Shown piece by piece: positions 12,944-23,986 of a stretch of DNA of 64,000 nucleotides (its first letter is position 1; the number at the start of each line of letters is the position of its first letter). The notes beneath the pieces are model-generated. The model searched no databases and was not told the origin of the DNA. It was given only the letters and a program-made list of their open reading frames with translations. A program made the translations under genes and the position numbers. Source of the stretch: Elephas maximus indicus (taxonomy: Eukaryota > Chordata > Mammalia > Proboscidea > Elephantidae); contig NC_064822.1 of NCBI RefSeq assembly GCF_024166365.1, positions 147,876,823-147,940,822 of the forward strand. The letters run 5' to 3'.

Positions 12944-13058
12944 AAAAACCAAAACCCATTGCCGTTGAGTTGATTTCAACTCATAGCAATCCTATAGGAC
13001 AGAGTAGAACTGACCTTTTGGTTAGCAGCTGTGCTCTTAATCAAGGCGCCACCAGGAA
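12944..13058 (-). mobile_element. AfroSINE with internal deletion
   Basis: The tail (cattgccgttgagttgattt) and head (ggttagcagctgtgctctta) are present, but after gtagaactg it jumps directly to accttttggttagc. It lacks about 40 bp more than the ordinary short form. Confidence 0.85.
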
Positions 13059-13710
13059 GTTTCCTTAATTTCTCATTCCACTTTTAATTATATTGATAGT
13101 AGGGATTCTGGATTATTGAAGACAAAATATTTACCTCCAACTGACTTTAGTAGCAGGTGCAGAGAAACAATAAACCACTAATTTGTATACTGAGCTCAAA
13201 GAAATAACCCCAATGCACCCGTACTGTGAGAGATACTGCTTGTTGATTCTCAGTACCATTCGTGCTCTTCAGAACTCTCCCAGTACTGCTGGAGCAGAAA
13301 GCTGAAAGCCACCTTCCCCAGGCTCCCTAACTAGCAGGGCCATGGGAACCAATCATTCAGGATTGGAAGAGGAGGGAAAAGGAGTGAGTATTCTTCTGTG
13401 GCAGCTGGGGCAAGTGTGGGTACATTAGCAGACAAGGTGTGTCCCCAGCAGCTATCAGACATCTTGGTGAAGATTATCCATGTCAGTGTTCTATGCCATT
13501 GAGATCATTAGTGGCAGCTCCCAAGGCTTTCAGGAGTCCCCCTAAAAATAACCCTAAGTGGTACTGCAGACAGCTGAGGCTGCTGGTGTTGACTTCCCTG
13601 CTCTAGCTTCAATTTCAGCTTTCCTGAAAGTGCCCTACCTGGCCTTCACACTCTCAGCCATTGCAGTGGTTTACAAGGTCTCTCGTTATCCATTTAAATC
13701 TCTCTGTGAA

Positions 13711-13833
13711 GCTTTGCTGCTAACCAAAAGGTCAGCAGTTTGAATCTACCAGCCACTTCTGGAAACCATATGGGGCAGTTCTACCGTGTCCTATAGGGTC
13801 GCTATGAGTTGGAATCAGCTAGACAGCAACAGG
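13711..13833 (+). mobile_element. AfroSINE, short form, head truncated
   Basis: It starts inside the tRNA-like head (gctgctaaccaaaaggtcag) and continues to ggtcgctatgagttggaatc and agacagcaacagg. Confidence 0.8.
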
Positions 13834-14559
13834 TCAACAGGTAGCACATTAATCTAGAATGACCTCTAAATGATTTACCATCCTACTCCATACTTTTTTC
13901 CTCATTAAGGACATGGTGAAGACAGATGAAGCAGAGGAATGAGCGAGAAGGAAGGCAGTAGAGATCAATATTTGTTCATTTGTCTTTGAAATTAATGCAA
14001 AGATTCTCTACTCTCAAGGATTTTTAGACATAGTAGATGAACATTTGTTAGAAATACTGAAAAACAATTCTTGTATTAGGTAGGAGTCTAGTAGTCACTT
14101 CCAAAATTAATTTTAATGCTACAATTTTATAATTCTATGAACCATCAGGTAACAGCTAAGAAGTGGGTGCTCTAGACCATTATAGGATTGTTATTAAATT
14201 AGCTATAATGTGTTAGAATAATAGCAGTTATAGTGTTGATAGCTTATAGTAGCACTTAAAAATGCTTCGTGGTACAAGCCTGCATAATTTCCTTACAAAA
14301 CGTTCACTACGGAAGCATCATTTTAATTCTAATTTGGCCCACCCTTCTAATTATTTTCAAATGATATAAAAACTATCAATCAACATGTGTACAGTATACT
14401 TGGAGTATTTCATATATGAAAAACCTGTGCACCAAAGAGTATAATAAATATGCTCCCTGATTTTAAAGATCTCACAACCTGGTTACAGAGAAGCTTAAAG
14501 TCATCCATCCTCAAGCCCTCGGTTCAATCCATCAGCAGGCTTGAAGTTTCTAACTCCAA

Positions 14560-14968
14560 AATATATTTTAAATCTATCTACTTCTTTTCATCTACAGTAC
14601 AGTCACACTACCTAAGCCATCACCATTTCTCATGGACCTACCTCCTCCTTCCTGATTCTACACCCCGCTACCAGCAATACACTTTATGCTCAGCATTCAG
14701 AGTATAGTTTTTAAAAACATAAATCGGAATATGTCGCTCACCTGTTTTAAAACTTTCTGGGCTTCCTCTTGCTTTTAGGATAAAATCCAAATGCCCTTTG
14801 CAACAAGGCTTTGCAAGATAGGGCTCCTGCCTACCTCTCAAATCTTATCTTGGACCACACGGCTTCCCTCTCCATCCTGGAGGTAATCTGGTCTTCTATT
14901 CTTACCTCCTACAAGCTTCTCTGCTTGGCATTTGCTGTTCCCTTTCCCTGGTAAACTCTTCCCTCGTA
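14560..14968 (+). repeat. L2 LINE relic
   Basis: It has the L2 3'-region pattern: 'ttaggataaaatccaaatgc', 'ctgcctacctctc', 'cttctctgcttggcatttgc' and 'tttccctggtaaactcttcc'. Strongly decayed; the left boundary is uncertain. Confidence 0.6.
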
Positions 14969-15230
14969 CCTTTTTTTAAACTTTTAAATTTTGAAATAAT
15001 TTCAAATTTACATAATAATTGCAAAATAGTAGTAAGAGCTCCCATATGCCCTTTGCCCTGATTAGGACAATTGCCTTCATAATCACTGTAACATTGTCAA
15101 AATGAAGACATTACCATTCATCATATATTGATGTAATGTAACTATCTTATCCACAGATCCCATCCACATTTCATTGATTGTCCTAATAATACGCTTTAAA
15201 GGACTAGGATCTAGTCCAGGGTGACCCAGA

Positions 15231-15395
15231 AAAAAACAAAACGAAACAAAACATTGCTGTTGAGTTGATTCTGACTCATAGCAACCCTATAGGACATAGT
15301 AGAACTGCTCCATAGGATTTCCAAGGAGCAGCTGGTAGATTTGAATTGCCAACCTTCTGGTTAGCAGCCAAACTTCTTACCACTGTGCCATTAGG
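15231..15395 (-). mobile_element. AfroSINE, short form, inside old L1
   Basis: It runs from an A-rich end and ttgctgttgagttgattctg to ccactgtgccattagg. It lies within the old L1, so the L1 is older. Confidence 0.87.
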
Positions 15396-15787
15396 CCACT
15401 GTGATAATGACACATTTAATTCTTATGTCTCCTGGTTTTCTTCAATCTGGAACAGTTCCTCAGGCTTTCCTTGTCTCCTGTGTCTTTGAGAGATTAGAAG
15501 AGGGCAGGTCAGTTGCTTTTAGGATGCTTTATATCGATTTGTCTTTCCCTCAGAACATCATTTCAGAAAGCACACACTAATTGTCTAAATAATGGTGATG
15601 TTAACTTTCATTTGGTTAAGATGGTGCCAGGTTTCTCCATGGTAGAGTTGATGAATGAACATTGTATTCATTAATTAATCAGTCATTATCAGTTTTTACT
15701 TTGGAACTGTAAATATTCTGTTCATCAAGTTTTCTCCCATAAATCTTTGCATTCATTTATGATTCTTTCATGAATTAATTACTACTG

Positions 15788-15833
15788 TGATAGGGTTGAT
15801 GTGAGTCGGAATTGACTGGAAGGCAACAGGTAT
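15788..15833 (+). mobile_element. AfroSINE/RTE tail-only insertion, about 45 bp
   Basis: The stretch agggttgatgtgagtcggaa, ttgactggaaggcaacagg interrupts L1 sequence that reads continuously on both sides (tactactgtgat before, ggttgccaaatg after). It is therefore an extremely 5'-truncated insertion or the remnant of one. Confidence 0.7.
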
Positions 15834-16304
15834 GGTGGTTGCCAAATGCCGATTTTCTAATTCCATTATTCCTTTCACGCTTAGTAGTTGGCATTCTACA
15901 TAAAGTAGAAATTTCCTTTTCCTCCATTTTTATATACTTGTTCATTTATTTATGGAAATATGGATTTGTGGGTATCTGTTTTACTTAAAGGGTTACAACC
16001 ATAACTATCTTCCATTTGATGCTCAAATTCTCCCATATTTGGTCAGTGGAAGCCCATCCAAGGTTGCTTTTCTGTCCTTTTGACACAACTTCATCATCCT
16101 TTGAGGGCTTTCTTACTCCCAGGCACAAGTTCTCCCAAGACCATCTTGTATTGCCCTTGTCCAAGTCCTGTTATTTTAGTGGAGAATTGGATTTCTAAGC
16201 CAAGATCTGGGTATTAATTGCGCTCATCACAAATTGAGCATTATTACTTCTTGGCTGATCAGTGGAGAGAGTAGGAAAATACATATATTTATACATATAT
16301 AAAA

Positions 16305-16413
16305 GGGGCCCTGCTGGCACAATGATTAACCACTGGGTTGCTAACCAAAAAGCTGGTGGTTCAAACCTACCAGCAGCTCTACGGGAGAAAAGACCTGGTG
16401 ATATGCTCCTGTA
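16305..16413 (+). mobile_element. AfroSINE head, 3' part missing
   Basis: The head ggggccctgctggcacaatg, then gttgctaaccaaaaagctgg, is followed by the first part of the long-form middle (gatatgctcctgtaga), after which the tail is absent. Confidence 0.8.
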
Positions 16414-16443
16414 GATATAGATACTTACACGTATCTATATCTA
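16412..16443. repeat. Perfect 13-bp inverted repeat with 6-nt loop
   Basis: The arms tagatatagatac (16412-16424) and gtatctatatcta (16431-16443) are exact reverse complements around ttacac. They sit where the truncated SINE meets old L1 sequence rich in tatctat. A hairpin can form on paper; a function is not implied. Confidence 0.85.
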
Positions 16444-16689
16444 TTTCTCTATAATCTATCTCAAAATGATTTCACACTTCTGCCCCCAATCCTGGTTTAT
16501 AAATCCATTTTCTAACAGTAAGAAACCTGGCTTTCATTATCCTCAACTTATTTGCTTACTTCTTCATCCCCCTGCATTGCATATAACAGAATTTTCAGCA
16601 GTTTTGTCAAAAGCTTGAAGCCTATAAAGGAAAAGGAAGAAAGAAGGAGGAAACTCCACCGCGTCTTTTGATTACTGGTTCAATACCAT

Positions 16690-16960
16690 TATTGCAGCTG
16701 TAGCTCAAATGTTATCACCCTTTAAAATAGGCCCTTTATAGTCTTTTTAGCCACACCAGTCATCCTATTTCATTCATAGCACTTATCATGATCTAAAGTC
16801 TTCTTTGCCATGTGTTTGTCTACCCTTTGTTCTCTCTCTGCCTACTAGAATGGAAAGCCTAGGAGGTAGGGATCATAAACGCCTGAATTCCTGCTATGTA
16901 ACAAGAGCACCTAGAGCATTGCCCAGCACTAAAGTAAGAGTTTGATACATTTTTTATTTG
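16690..16960 (+). repeat. L2 LINE relic
   Basis: L2-type 3' end: 'caaatgttatcaccctttaa', 'cacttatcatgatctaaagt', 'tagaatggaaagcctaggag' and 'agcattgcccagcact'. Confidence 0.55.
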
Positions 16961-17826
16961 AACAAATGTAACATTAAAGAAATAAAAGATGATATTTTGT
17001 GGCAGTAAGTTAAAAATAGATTAAAAGCTACAGGAGTTCAAAAGAGGGAGAAAGCAAGGTAGGCTAAATTAACCAGATAATATAAAATTTTAAGACACTG
17101 TGAGGGTAAAACCAAATAAAGTTGAGTATGTTGAGTTGACAGTGTTTGCAAAGGACAGGTTATGATGTTTGGCCATGGAATTTAGGTAAGGAAATAATAG
17201 AGGCCATCAAGTGTGAGGAGAGGCACTTGGTAGGGTGAAGGGGTGGAGTGGGGACTGGAGAATTTGAGAGAGGTCAAAGAGTTGTTGGAGGCTGACCACT
17301 AGAAGGAGCAAGTGACTATTAACAGGGATTTGCTGTCATGTTTTTCCAAGTAGTCCTACTTCATCCAAGAACCCCCTCTCTGCCCCCTCCCCATCTTCTC
17401 TTACCTTGCCACTGACATCTAACTGTTCCAAGGGTCTATAGAAATTCCTTCTCAAATTATGCACTGCCACTTTGATTGCTACTATTGATGTTACACATTT
17501 GGGTGGAGAATGCTCAGCTATGAGTGTTCCATGCCAAAATCAGGCAACTTTTCCAAAGTTAGAACTCTTTGGTAAGAGATTTTCAACTGACTTGCACAAC
17601 TATTTCTCAGTGACCCAAGCCTATCTCTCTAAGATGCTAAGTCAGGGCATGTTCTTAAGGCAGTCAAACACCTTGCAGACCCAGAACCAAAGTTCTTCTA
17701 CCACTGAGGTTTGATGCAGAAGCCAGATCATTGCTTCCATTTCTTTCTCTTATCGTGGTATGTGTTTACTGGGCTTGGTCAGGGTTTCTTCAGTCCATCC
17801 AATCTACTTTAGTTACTTTGAGCCTA

Positions 17827-17863
17827 CAAAAAAAAAAAAAAAAGAGAGAGCGAGAGAGAGAGA
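17827..17863 (+). repeat. A-run followed by GA-rich simple repeat
   Basis: Fifteen or more A residues are followed by gagagagcgagagagagaga. No element is attached that I can recognise. Confidence 0.9.
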
Positions 17864-18340
17864 TCTGTGTGTACCCCTCTTCTTCCAGGTCTATTCCTCC
17901 ATATAAACAGTTCTCAGGGAGACTATAAACAAATCCACCCAGAAGTTGCATCTGTGTTCTCACCTTTGGAAAGCTAACCATCATCCTTAATATATATTTT
18001 TCAGGGACAGAAGGGCCAGTACTTGCCTTATAGTTACATAAGGAAAAAAACACCTCTTTCCCAAAAGCAGATGGAGGATATCTCTGTGAAAATTGCAAAA
18101 CTGAAAATTGTAAGTAACATCCAAGTCTTGGTATGGTAGGCTTCCTACGTTAAAAATATCAGCACCATCTGCAACCTATTGCTGTAAAGTCTAAGCTCCA
18201 TGGTGTACTCTGATGTACGATGTCTATTTAATCATATGTACACACAAATATATACATCAGACCCACAAACTCACATAAGAAAATCAAACACCTAGTTTTT
18301 ATAATCTCTTATTTTAAAAATATTTTTTTGCTTTTTTCCA

Positions 18341-18535
18341 ACATAATGGTTAAGGTCTCAGCTCTTTATGACCCTATACTGCCATTTACTAGTATCGTGA
18401 CATTAGCTAATTGGTTTCAATCCTCAAGTATAAAATGGTGCTAATGGTATTGAGTTAGCTACCTTACCTAGCAGTTATGAAGCATAAACGAGATCCTAAC
18501 TGTAAAGCACCTAGCCAATAAATGTTAGTTGGGGT
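18341..18535 (+). repeat. MIR SINE relic
   Basis: MIR-like order: 'ataatggttaaggtctcagc', 'actgccatttactagtatcg', 'tcaagtataaaatggtgcta' and 'gtaaagcacctagccaataa'. Confidence 0.6.
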
Positions 18536-18775
18536 TGAAATATATTTTGTGTAATGTTATTGTTATTTCTATCAAGTTCAATTCATGTTATTATTAGTAC
18601 TCTCCAGATTTATTTTCCGCTAGAATTTATATGCCGTAACCATTAAACTACTTTAATTTCTTAAAATCATGATAAATTTTGAAAAATGAAAAAAATACAT
18701 ACTTTGGAAAATATTCCACAAAGTGATGTGAAGAAATTAATTTTGTCAGACTACCTATTATAATTATAAAGACCG

Positions 18776-18922
18776 AAACACCAAACCCAATGCCGTCCAA
18801 TCGATTCCGACTCATAGTGACCCTGTAGGACAGAGTAGAACTGCCCCACAGAGTTTCCAAAGAGCTGCTGACCCTTATGGTTACCAGCCATAGCACTTAA
18901 CCATTATGCCGCCAGGGTTTCC
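18776..18922 (-). mobile_element. AfroSINE, short form
   Basis: It runs from aaacaccaaacccaatgccg through tcgattccgactcatagtga to ccgccagggtttccc, and lacks several bases around ggtggattcgaactg. Confidence 0.87.
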
Positions 18923-18955
18923 CTTATTTAAGGCGATACTATTTATTTTCAAAGA

Positions 18956-19148
18956 TGTTGTGTGCTGTCAATTCCGACTCAATAGTGACCCTATGGGACA
19001 GAGTCGAACTGCCACTTGGGGTTTTCTAGGTTGTAATCTTTATGGGAACAAATCGTCAAGTATTTTATCCCTCAGAGCCGCTGGTGGGTTTGAACCTCCA
19101 ACCTTTTGATCAGCAGCCACGTGCTTAACAATTGTGCTGCCTGGGCCC
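18956..19148 (-). mobile_element. AfroSINE, long form
   Basis: It runs from tgtgctgtcaattccgactc through the middle ggttgtaatctttatgggaa to gtgctgcctgggccc. It lies 33 bp from the previous copy and in the same orientation. Confidence 0.85.
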
Positions 19149-19177
19149 TTTTTATCCCAAGATGAGTCATGAAATTA

Positions 19178-19196
19178 TACACACACACACACACAC
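19178..19196 (+). repeat. (CA)n microsatellite
   Basis: Nine AC units. Confidence 0.95.
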
Positions 19197-19889
19197 GTAA
19201 ATGCCTAAGCAATGATGGAAAAATTGGCTATCTCATATTTTAAAAACTTATATTTAAAAAAAGAAGTGGTTTTAAAATATTTTATTTTAAAAATGACACG
19301 ATAATAGAGATGTATAAAATAAATATTTAAGTCAGAAATACAAGGTTTCACATAAACATACACCTTCCAAAACACCATTTATTACTGTCAATTTACTTGG
19401 ATGTAACATAAACAAAAATTATTCTTGAAAAATCTTCTATTGATATGGGAAATGTGCTACTACCCTCTAGTGGAAGACACCTAAACTACACTTAGTTGTT
19501 TTCCACGTCCTTTTTGAAATGGAGAGAAATAAAAGATTTAAACAATAATGCTCGATTTTAGTCTCTATTCTGTTCAGTTATTGTTTTGCTTCTTTTATTA
19601 GCTAAATTTCTGACTGCCTGAAAAACTAACCCCTTAATGTTTATTTGTATAAGTATTTTCTCCATGAGTTAATCAATGTAGAATTTGGTCAAAATTTCCT
19701 TCTCACATGGTATCCGTTGAAATTGTAGTATGTTAAATGTAAAAAGTGAAATATAATAGTTGAGAATATAAGTTTGATAGTAAGTAGATTTGTTTATTTT
19801 AATGTTTAAACCATGGCTGATTGACATGGAAAAACTGGATAAAATTTTTAAAATGTTGATAATAATAGCTAATATGTATAAAACAAGTG

Positions 19890-20088
19890 GAGTCCCTGGG
19901 TGGGGCAAACATTTACTGTGTTCAGCTGCTAACCAAAAAGTTGGAGGTTTGAGTCTACCTAAAGGCACCTTGGAAGAAAGTTCTGGAAATCTACTTCAAA
20001 AAATTAGCCGTTGAAACTCCTATGGAGCACAGCTGTATGAGGACACACATGGGGACACCATGAGTCAGAATCAACTCAATGGAAACTG
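19890..20088 (+). mobile_element. AfroSINE, older 'gagtccctgggt' type
   Basis: It opens gagtccctgggtggggcaaa, has the alternative middle (aaaggcaccttggaagaaag, atctacttcaaaaaattagc, ctatggagcacagct) and the tail acaccatgagtcagaatcaa. It matches the copy at 8968-9152 along its length. Confidence 0.82.
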
Positions 20089-20149
20089 TTATTTCATTTT
20101 AATATATAATATGTATTATTTGGCTTGCATTGCCAAATAATTGCCAAAT

Positions 20150-20350
20150 AAAGCATTCTGTATGTGTTTAGTAAATGTTCTCACATCAACCTTATCAGTT
20201 AGGCACTGTTTTCATCCCTAATTTACAGATAAGGAGACAGGGGCATGGAGAAGTTACGTGCATTACCCAAAGTCACTTGGATATTAAGTAGCAGAGCTGG
20301 TTTTTGAAACCAGGTAACCTGTTTCCATGCTTTTAACACCAAAGCTCTAC
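20150..20350 (-). repeat. MIR SINE relic
   Basis: Reverse MIR pattern: 'taatttacagataaggagac', 'aagttacgtgcattacccaa', 'taagtagcagagctggtttt' and 'tttaacaccaaagctctacc'. Confidence 0.65.
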
Positions 20351-20923
20351 CAGCTCTTTATGATCAAATTAATTTATTCAAAGATTTTGTATATTTATCT
20401 ATGATCCCTAAAGAGAACCTAGAAATATTTAGCTCATCTCTAGTTAGATCATCTTAATGACTTTTAACAAATTAAATGGACAGGCTAATTCGATTCTATT
20501 TAATCAGAGTGTGGGCACTTAGATGTGGTCATCTAGCAAGTTGCTCAAAGTTACATAGTAGTGGTAGACCTGGTATTAAGGAAAACAAAACAAAAAGTCT
20601 GACTGCAGCACCCAAATATGTATCCTCTATCTGAAATCCCACTGCTGATTTAGCTTAAGTCATTGGTTTTCAATTATTTTTATTCCCCTTCATTTTTTCT
20701 AATGAAATGTTATCCAATCTAAAAACAGAAAGAAGTGAAGCTGCTTCAGTTGAACGAAAAAGGAAGTGTCATAGACTAGGAAACCTGTCCAGTGGGCCCC
20801 CACTAGGGCTCTGTGGGTCAAGGGTGGGAAACACTGATTTAAAACTGTACTCCATATTAAATGACGGATGTTTCTGAAGCCAAGCTGGAGCCTGAAACTC
20901 TTGTTAGTCTGAATGCCTTTACT

Positions 20924-21130
20924 AAACCTAAAACCCTTTGCTGCTGAGTCAATTATGAATCATAGGGTGACCCCATAGGACAGGGTAGAACTGCTCCACA
21001 GGGTGTTCAAAGCTGTAATCTTTACAAAAGCAGGCTGCCACATCTTTCTCCCACACAGCAGCTGGTAGCTTCCCATTGCCTACCTTTCAGTTAGCAGCTG
21101 AGCGCTTAAGCACTGCACCACCAGTGCTCC
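20924..21130 (-). mobile_element. AfroSINE, long form
   Basis: It runs from aaacctaaaaccctttgctg through the long-form middle (gctgtaatctttacaaaagc, aggctgccacatctttctcc) to gcaccaccagtgctcc. Confidence 0.88.
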
Positions 21131-21400
21131 TTTTGTGACTTGACTAATACTGCATATGAATTAAGGTGAAGAGAAATGAAAAAAACTAGTGTCCACTGCA
21201 GCCTGCGAGTGGGCAAGCAGGGAGGAATAGGAGTGATTAAATGTCACTGTTCCAAAAGTTTGGATTACGATTTCGAGGAGCCCAGCCTCTAAATTTTCCA
21301 ATCCGTATTGTCTGAATTGCTCTGTGCTTCTTAATACCTGTTGCACCTACTTTTTTAGAATTGCCATAAGTTGCGCTAAGCAATACCCCTCTTTCAATTA

Positions 21401-21713
21401 CAGGTAGTGCCTAAATTACAATGTATTCGAGTTACGACGAACCACACTTACGACCGTTTGTTTTTGTTTTTTGTACATCTTATCATTAGTAATACATACT
21501 AAATACAATGTTGCAGTGTGTAATTTGCCAGTGTTGTCATTCTCAAATGTTCACTCACAGATGTTTGAAGATCGGATTTATAAAATACTGAAAATAAAAG
21601 GCAATAATAATGAAAACTAAAAAACAAAACAAAAAGAAGTATTCAACTTACACCAGAACCAACTTGTGACGGAGTTGTCAGTATGAAACTCCGTCATAAA
21701 TCAGGCATTGCTG
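21401..21713. mobile_element. Tigger-like (Tc1/mariner) MITE candidate
   Basis: A 313-bp segment is bounded by imperfect inverted ends: left caggtagtgcctaaattaca, right (reverse complement) cagcaatgcctgatttatga. It has TA on each side (21399-21400 and 21714-21715). The subterminal parts hold 'gagttacgacgaaccacact' and 'gtgacggagttgtc', a style found in pogo/Tigger MITEs. No transposase frame is present. The family is not named; the TA flanks and end similarity are seen, the class is inferred. Confidence 0.6.
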
Positions 21714-21715
21714 TA

Positions 21716-23189
21716 GTTTCCTTGTGCTTTTTAAGATGCGACTGTTTTAGGGCTACATTCTGAGGTGACAGGACCTAGTATTCCCTTTGTGTGAAGTTAA
21801 GTGGACAAGTCTGAAACCTGGGTAGCACAGACTCCAAATCAGCTTTGAACATTAATCAATAAAGCCAGACAAGGTGGTTATGCCCGGCTGATCAGTGAAG
21901 GACATCACAGGATGGAAAAGAAAAGAAAAATCTCACCATCTATTCCACTGACTAACGCGCATCAGGAAGCTCTTTTGCAGGTAAACCTCTTCCTGTTTTT
22001 ATGGAGCAAACTAGGAATGACTGTTTTTTCTTTCCTTAATGGCATTACCCAGACAATACTTTTTTTTTTTCTATTAAAGGACAAAGTTTCATCCACATAT
22101 AATCACTTCGTCCTCTCTGATGTTCAGAACAATGCTTGTGAAGACAAAGACTTAGAATTCTATTCACATTATTATCAAATAACTATCATTATCTTTATTC
22201 CCATTCAGAAATGGCACTGTTTCATACAAAAATATTTTCCTCCTGCCCCTAAACTTGCCTTATGGCCTTGACATTACCTGAAAGTGTTTGATCATAATAA
22301 AGGAATAGTTACGCCTTAATTGTATGCAACTGTTGAATTCCTATGGCATGAACAACTTGTGAAATCTCAAGTATTTTTTTTTTAATTTAAATGTGGCAAA
22401 ATCTCAGATATAGAGATTACCATGTGCATTGAGAAAGTACACTTTTGTGAGGAGAAAACAATAACATCAACAACAATAAAATGTTTCTATCCATTCCACT
22501 CATCCTACAGGTATTTGCTCACTTCCTAACAATGGCTGCCTAGTTTTAATGGCCTTATTTGAATAAGTTGGAAATTTGAAAAACTGAGAACTTTGAAAAA
22601 TTGAAGTTTAACAAATGAACTACTGTATTGTCTAAAAAAAGAACACACAAAGGTAAATTAACAACAAAGTGATGGCAAAAAGCATATGTTGCTGCTGTTG
22701 GAATTAATGTGTAAAATTTAGCAGGGTGGTAGATTAATCCACTTGTTTGCGTTAGGATTTGTTTGAATATAATATTTCACGAAGAGTTGGGAAAAAGAAA
22801 ATTTTAGATGAAGTTTTGGATGAGAAAATGTTCACTATGCTTTAAGGTATAGTTTTTATGACTGAGAATTAAAAAGTAAAAATAAAATGGAATATAAGTT
22901 CCATACCATGGTATTGAAGTATATATTACATGAATAATTAGATTAATGCAAAATAAAATAAGTTCTAGAACCTGTTTACCAATGACCTCATTTGACAAAA
23001 GAAACGGAGAGTAGAGGTTTTTATTTAGAATGGCTGGTTGGTTAGCTGGTTGTCTACATCGACATTGTGTTTCTTCATACAGCAATTTAGATAGAAAAAA
23101 AAAACAACTAAGATGATTAACTTATCTGATAGGAATGTTTACCAAAAGGCTAAATTCAAATGATTCTAGCCAAAAGTGGGTTAAGAGAT
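21716..23189. other. Intergenic sequence without recognised features
   Basis: This is AT-rich sequence with short chance open frames on both strands. I assign no gene or repeat. Confidence 0.55.
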
Positions 23190-23682
23190 TGTTATGGATT
23201 CAATTGTGTCCCCCCAAAATGTGTGTCAACTTGGCTAGACCACGATTCCCAGTATTGGGTGGTTGTCTTCCATTTTGTGATCTGATGTAATTGTCCTGTG
23301 TGTTGTAAATCCTAACCTCTGTGATGTTAATAAGGAAGGCCACAACCTACAGGATGAAGTTGTATCTTGAGTCAATCCCTTTTGAGATATAAAAAAGAGA
23401 AGTGAGCAGAGGAGAGGGGCCTCATACCACCAAGAAAGAAGAGCTGATAGTGGAGTACATCCTTTGGACCTGGGATACCTGTGCTGAGAAACTCCTAGAC
23501 CCAGGGGAAAATTGATGACAAGAACATTTCCCCAAAGACAACAGAGAGAGAAAGACTTCCCCTGTTGCTGACACCTTGAATTTGGACATCTAGCCTCCTA
23601 AACTGTGGGAGAATACATTTCTGTTCATTAAAGCCATCCACCTGTGGGATTTCTGTTATGGCAGCACTAGATAACTAAAACA
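23190..23682 (+). mobile_element. 5' LTR of a two-LTR MaLR element
   Basis: The LTR starts tgttatggattcaattgtgt and ends gcactagataactaaaaca. Near the 3' end, gcattaaag-type sequence follows an AATACATTT in place of the AATAAATTT signal of related copies. It is an old endogenous retrovirus-like LTR, 493 bp, of the group found as solo copies elsewhere in the window. Confidence 0.88.
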
Positions 23683-23687
23683 GAATG

Positions 23688-23705
23688 TGGTATCAAGAGT
23701 TGGGT
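23688..23705 (+). other. Probable tRNA-Leu primer binding site of the MaLR
   Basis: The sequence tggtatcaagagttgggt begins 5 nt after the 5' LTR and resembles the Leu-type primer binding site of ERVL-related elements, with several changes. Confidence 0.6.
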
Positions 23706-23799
23706 GATGCTCTAACAGATACCTACAATGTGGAAGTGATTTTGGAATTAAGTAATGGGTAGAGGTTGGAAGATTTTTAAAATGCCTAATAATGAATGT

Positions 23800-23986
23800 A
23801 GAAACGTTGGTGGTGTAGCGGTTAAGTGCTATGGCTGCTAACCAAAGGGTCAGCAGTTCAAATCTGCCAGGCGCTCCTTGGAAACTCTATGGGGCAGTTC
23901 TACTCTGTCCTATAGGTTTGCTATGAGTCGGAATTGACTCCACGGCACTGGGTTTGGTTTTTGGGTTTGGTTTTTGGGTTTGGTTT
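23800..23986 (+). mobile_element. AfroSINE, short form, inside the MaLR
   Basis: The head cgttggtggtgtagcggtta contains a tRNA A-box-like stretch, and agttcaaatctgcc a B-box-like one. The tail core is gctatgagtcggaattgact. The 3' end has three units of gggtttggttttt. Flanks taataatgaatg (23788-23799) and taataataaatg (23986-23997) are the target duplication. Confidence 0.93.

Larger units (their letters stand above)
14970..16570 (+). mobile_element. Ancient L1 (L1M-type) 3' UTR, interrupted twice or more
   Basis: A recognisable old mammalian L1 3' region: 'gagctcccatatgccctttg', 'tctggaacagttcctcaggc', 'gatggtgccaggtttctcca', 'atggttgccaaatg', 'gatgctcaaattctcccata' and 'agtaagaaacctggcttt' follow in the order expected of the element. 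It is broken by an AfroSINE at 15231-15395, a 45-bp SINE tail at 15788-15833 and a 3'-truncated AfroSINE at 16305-16413. No coding potential remains. Confidence 0.72.
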
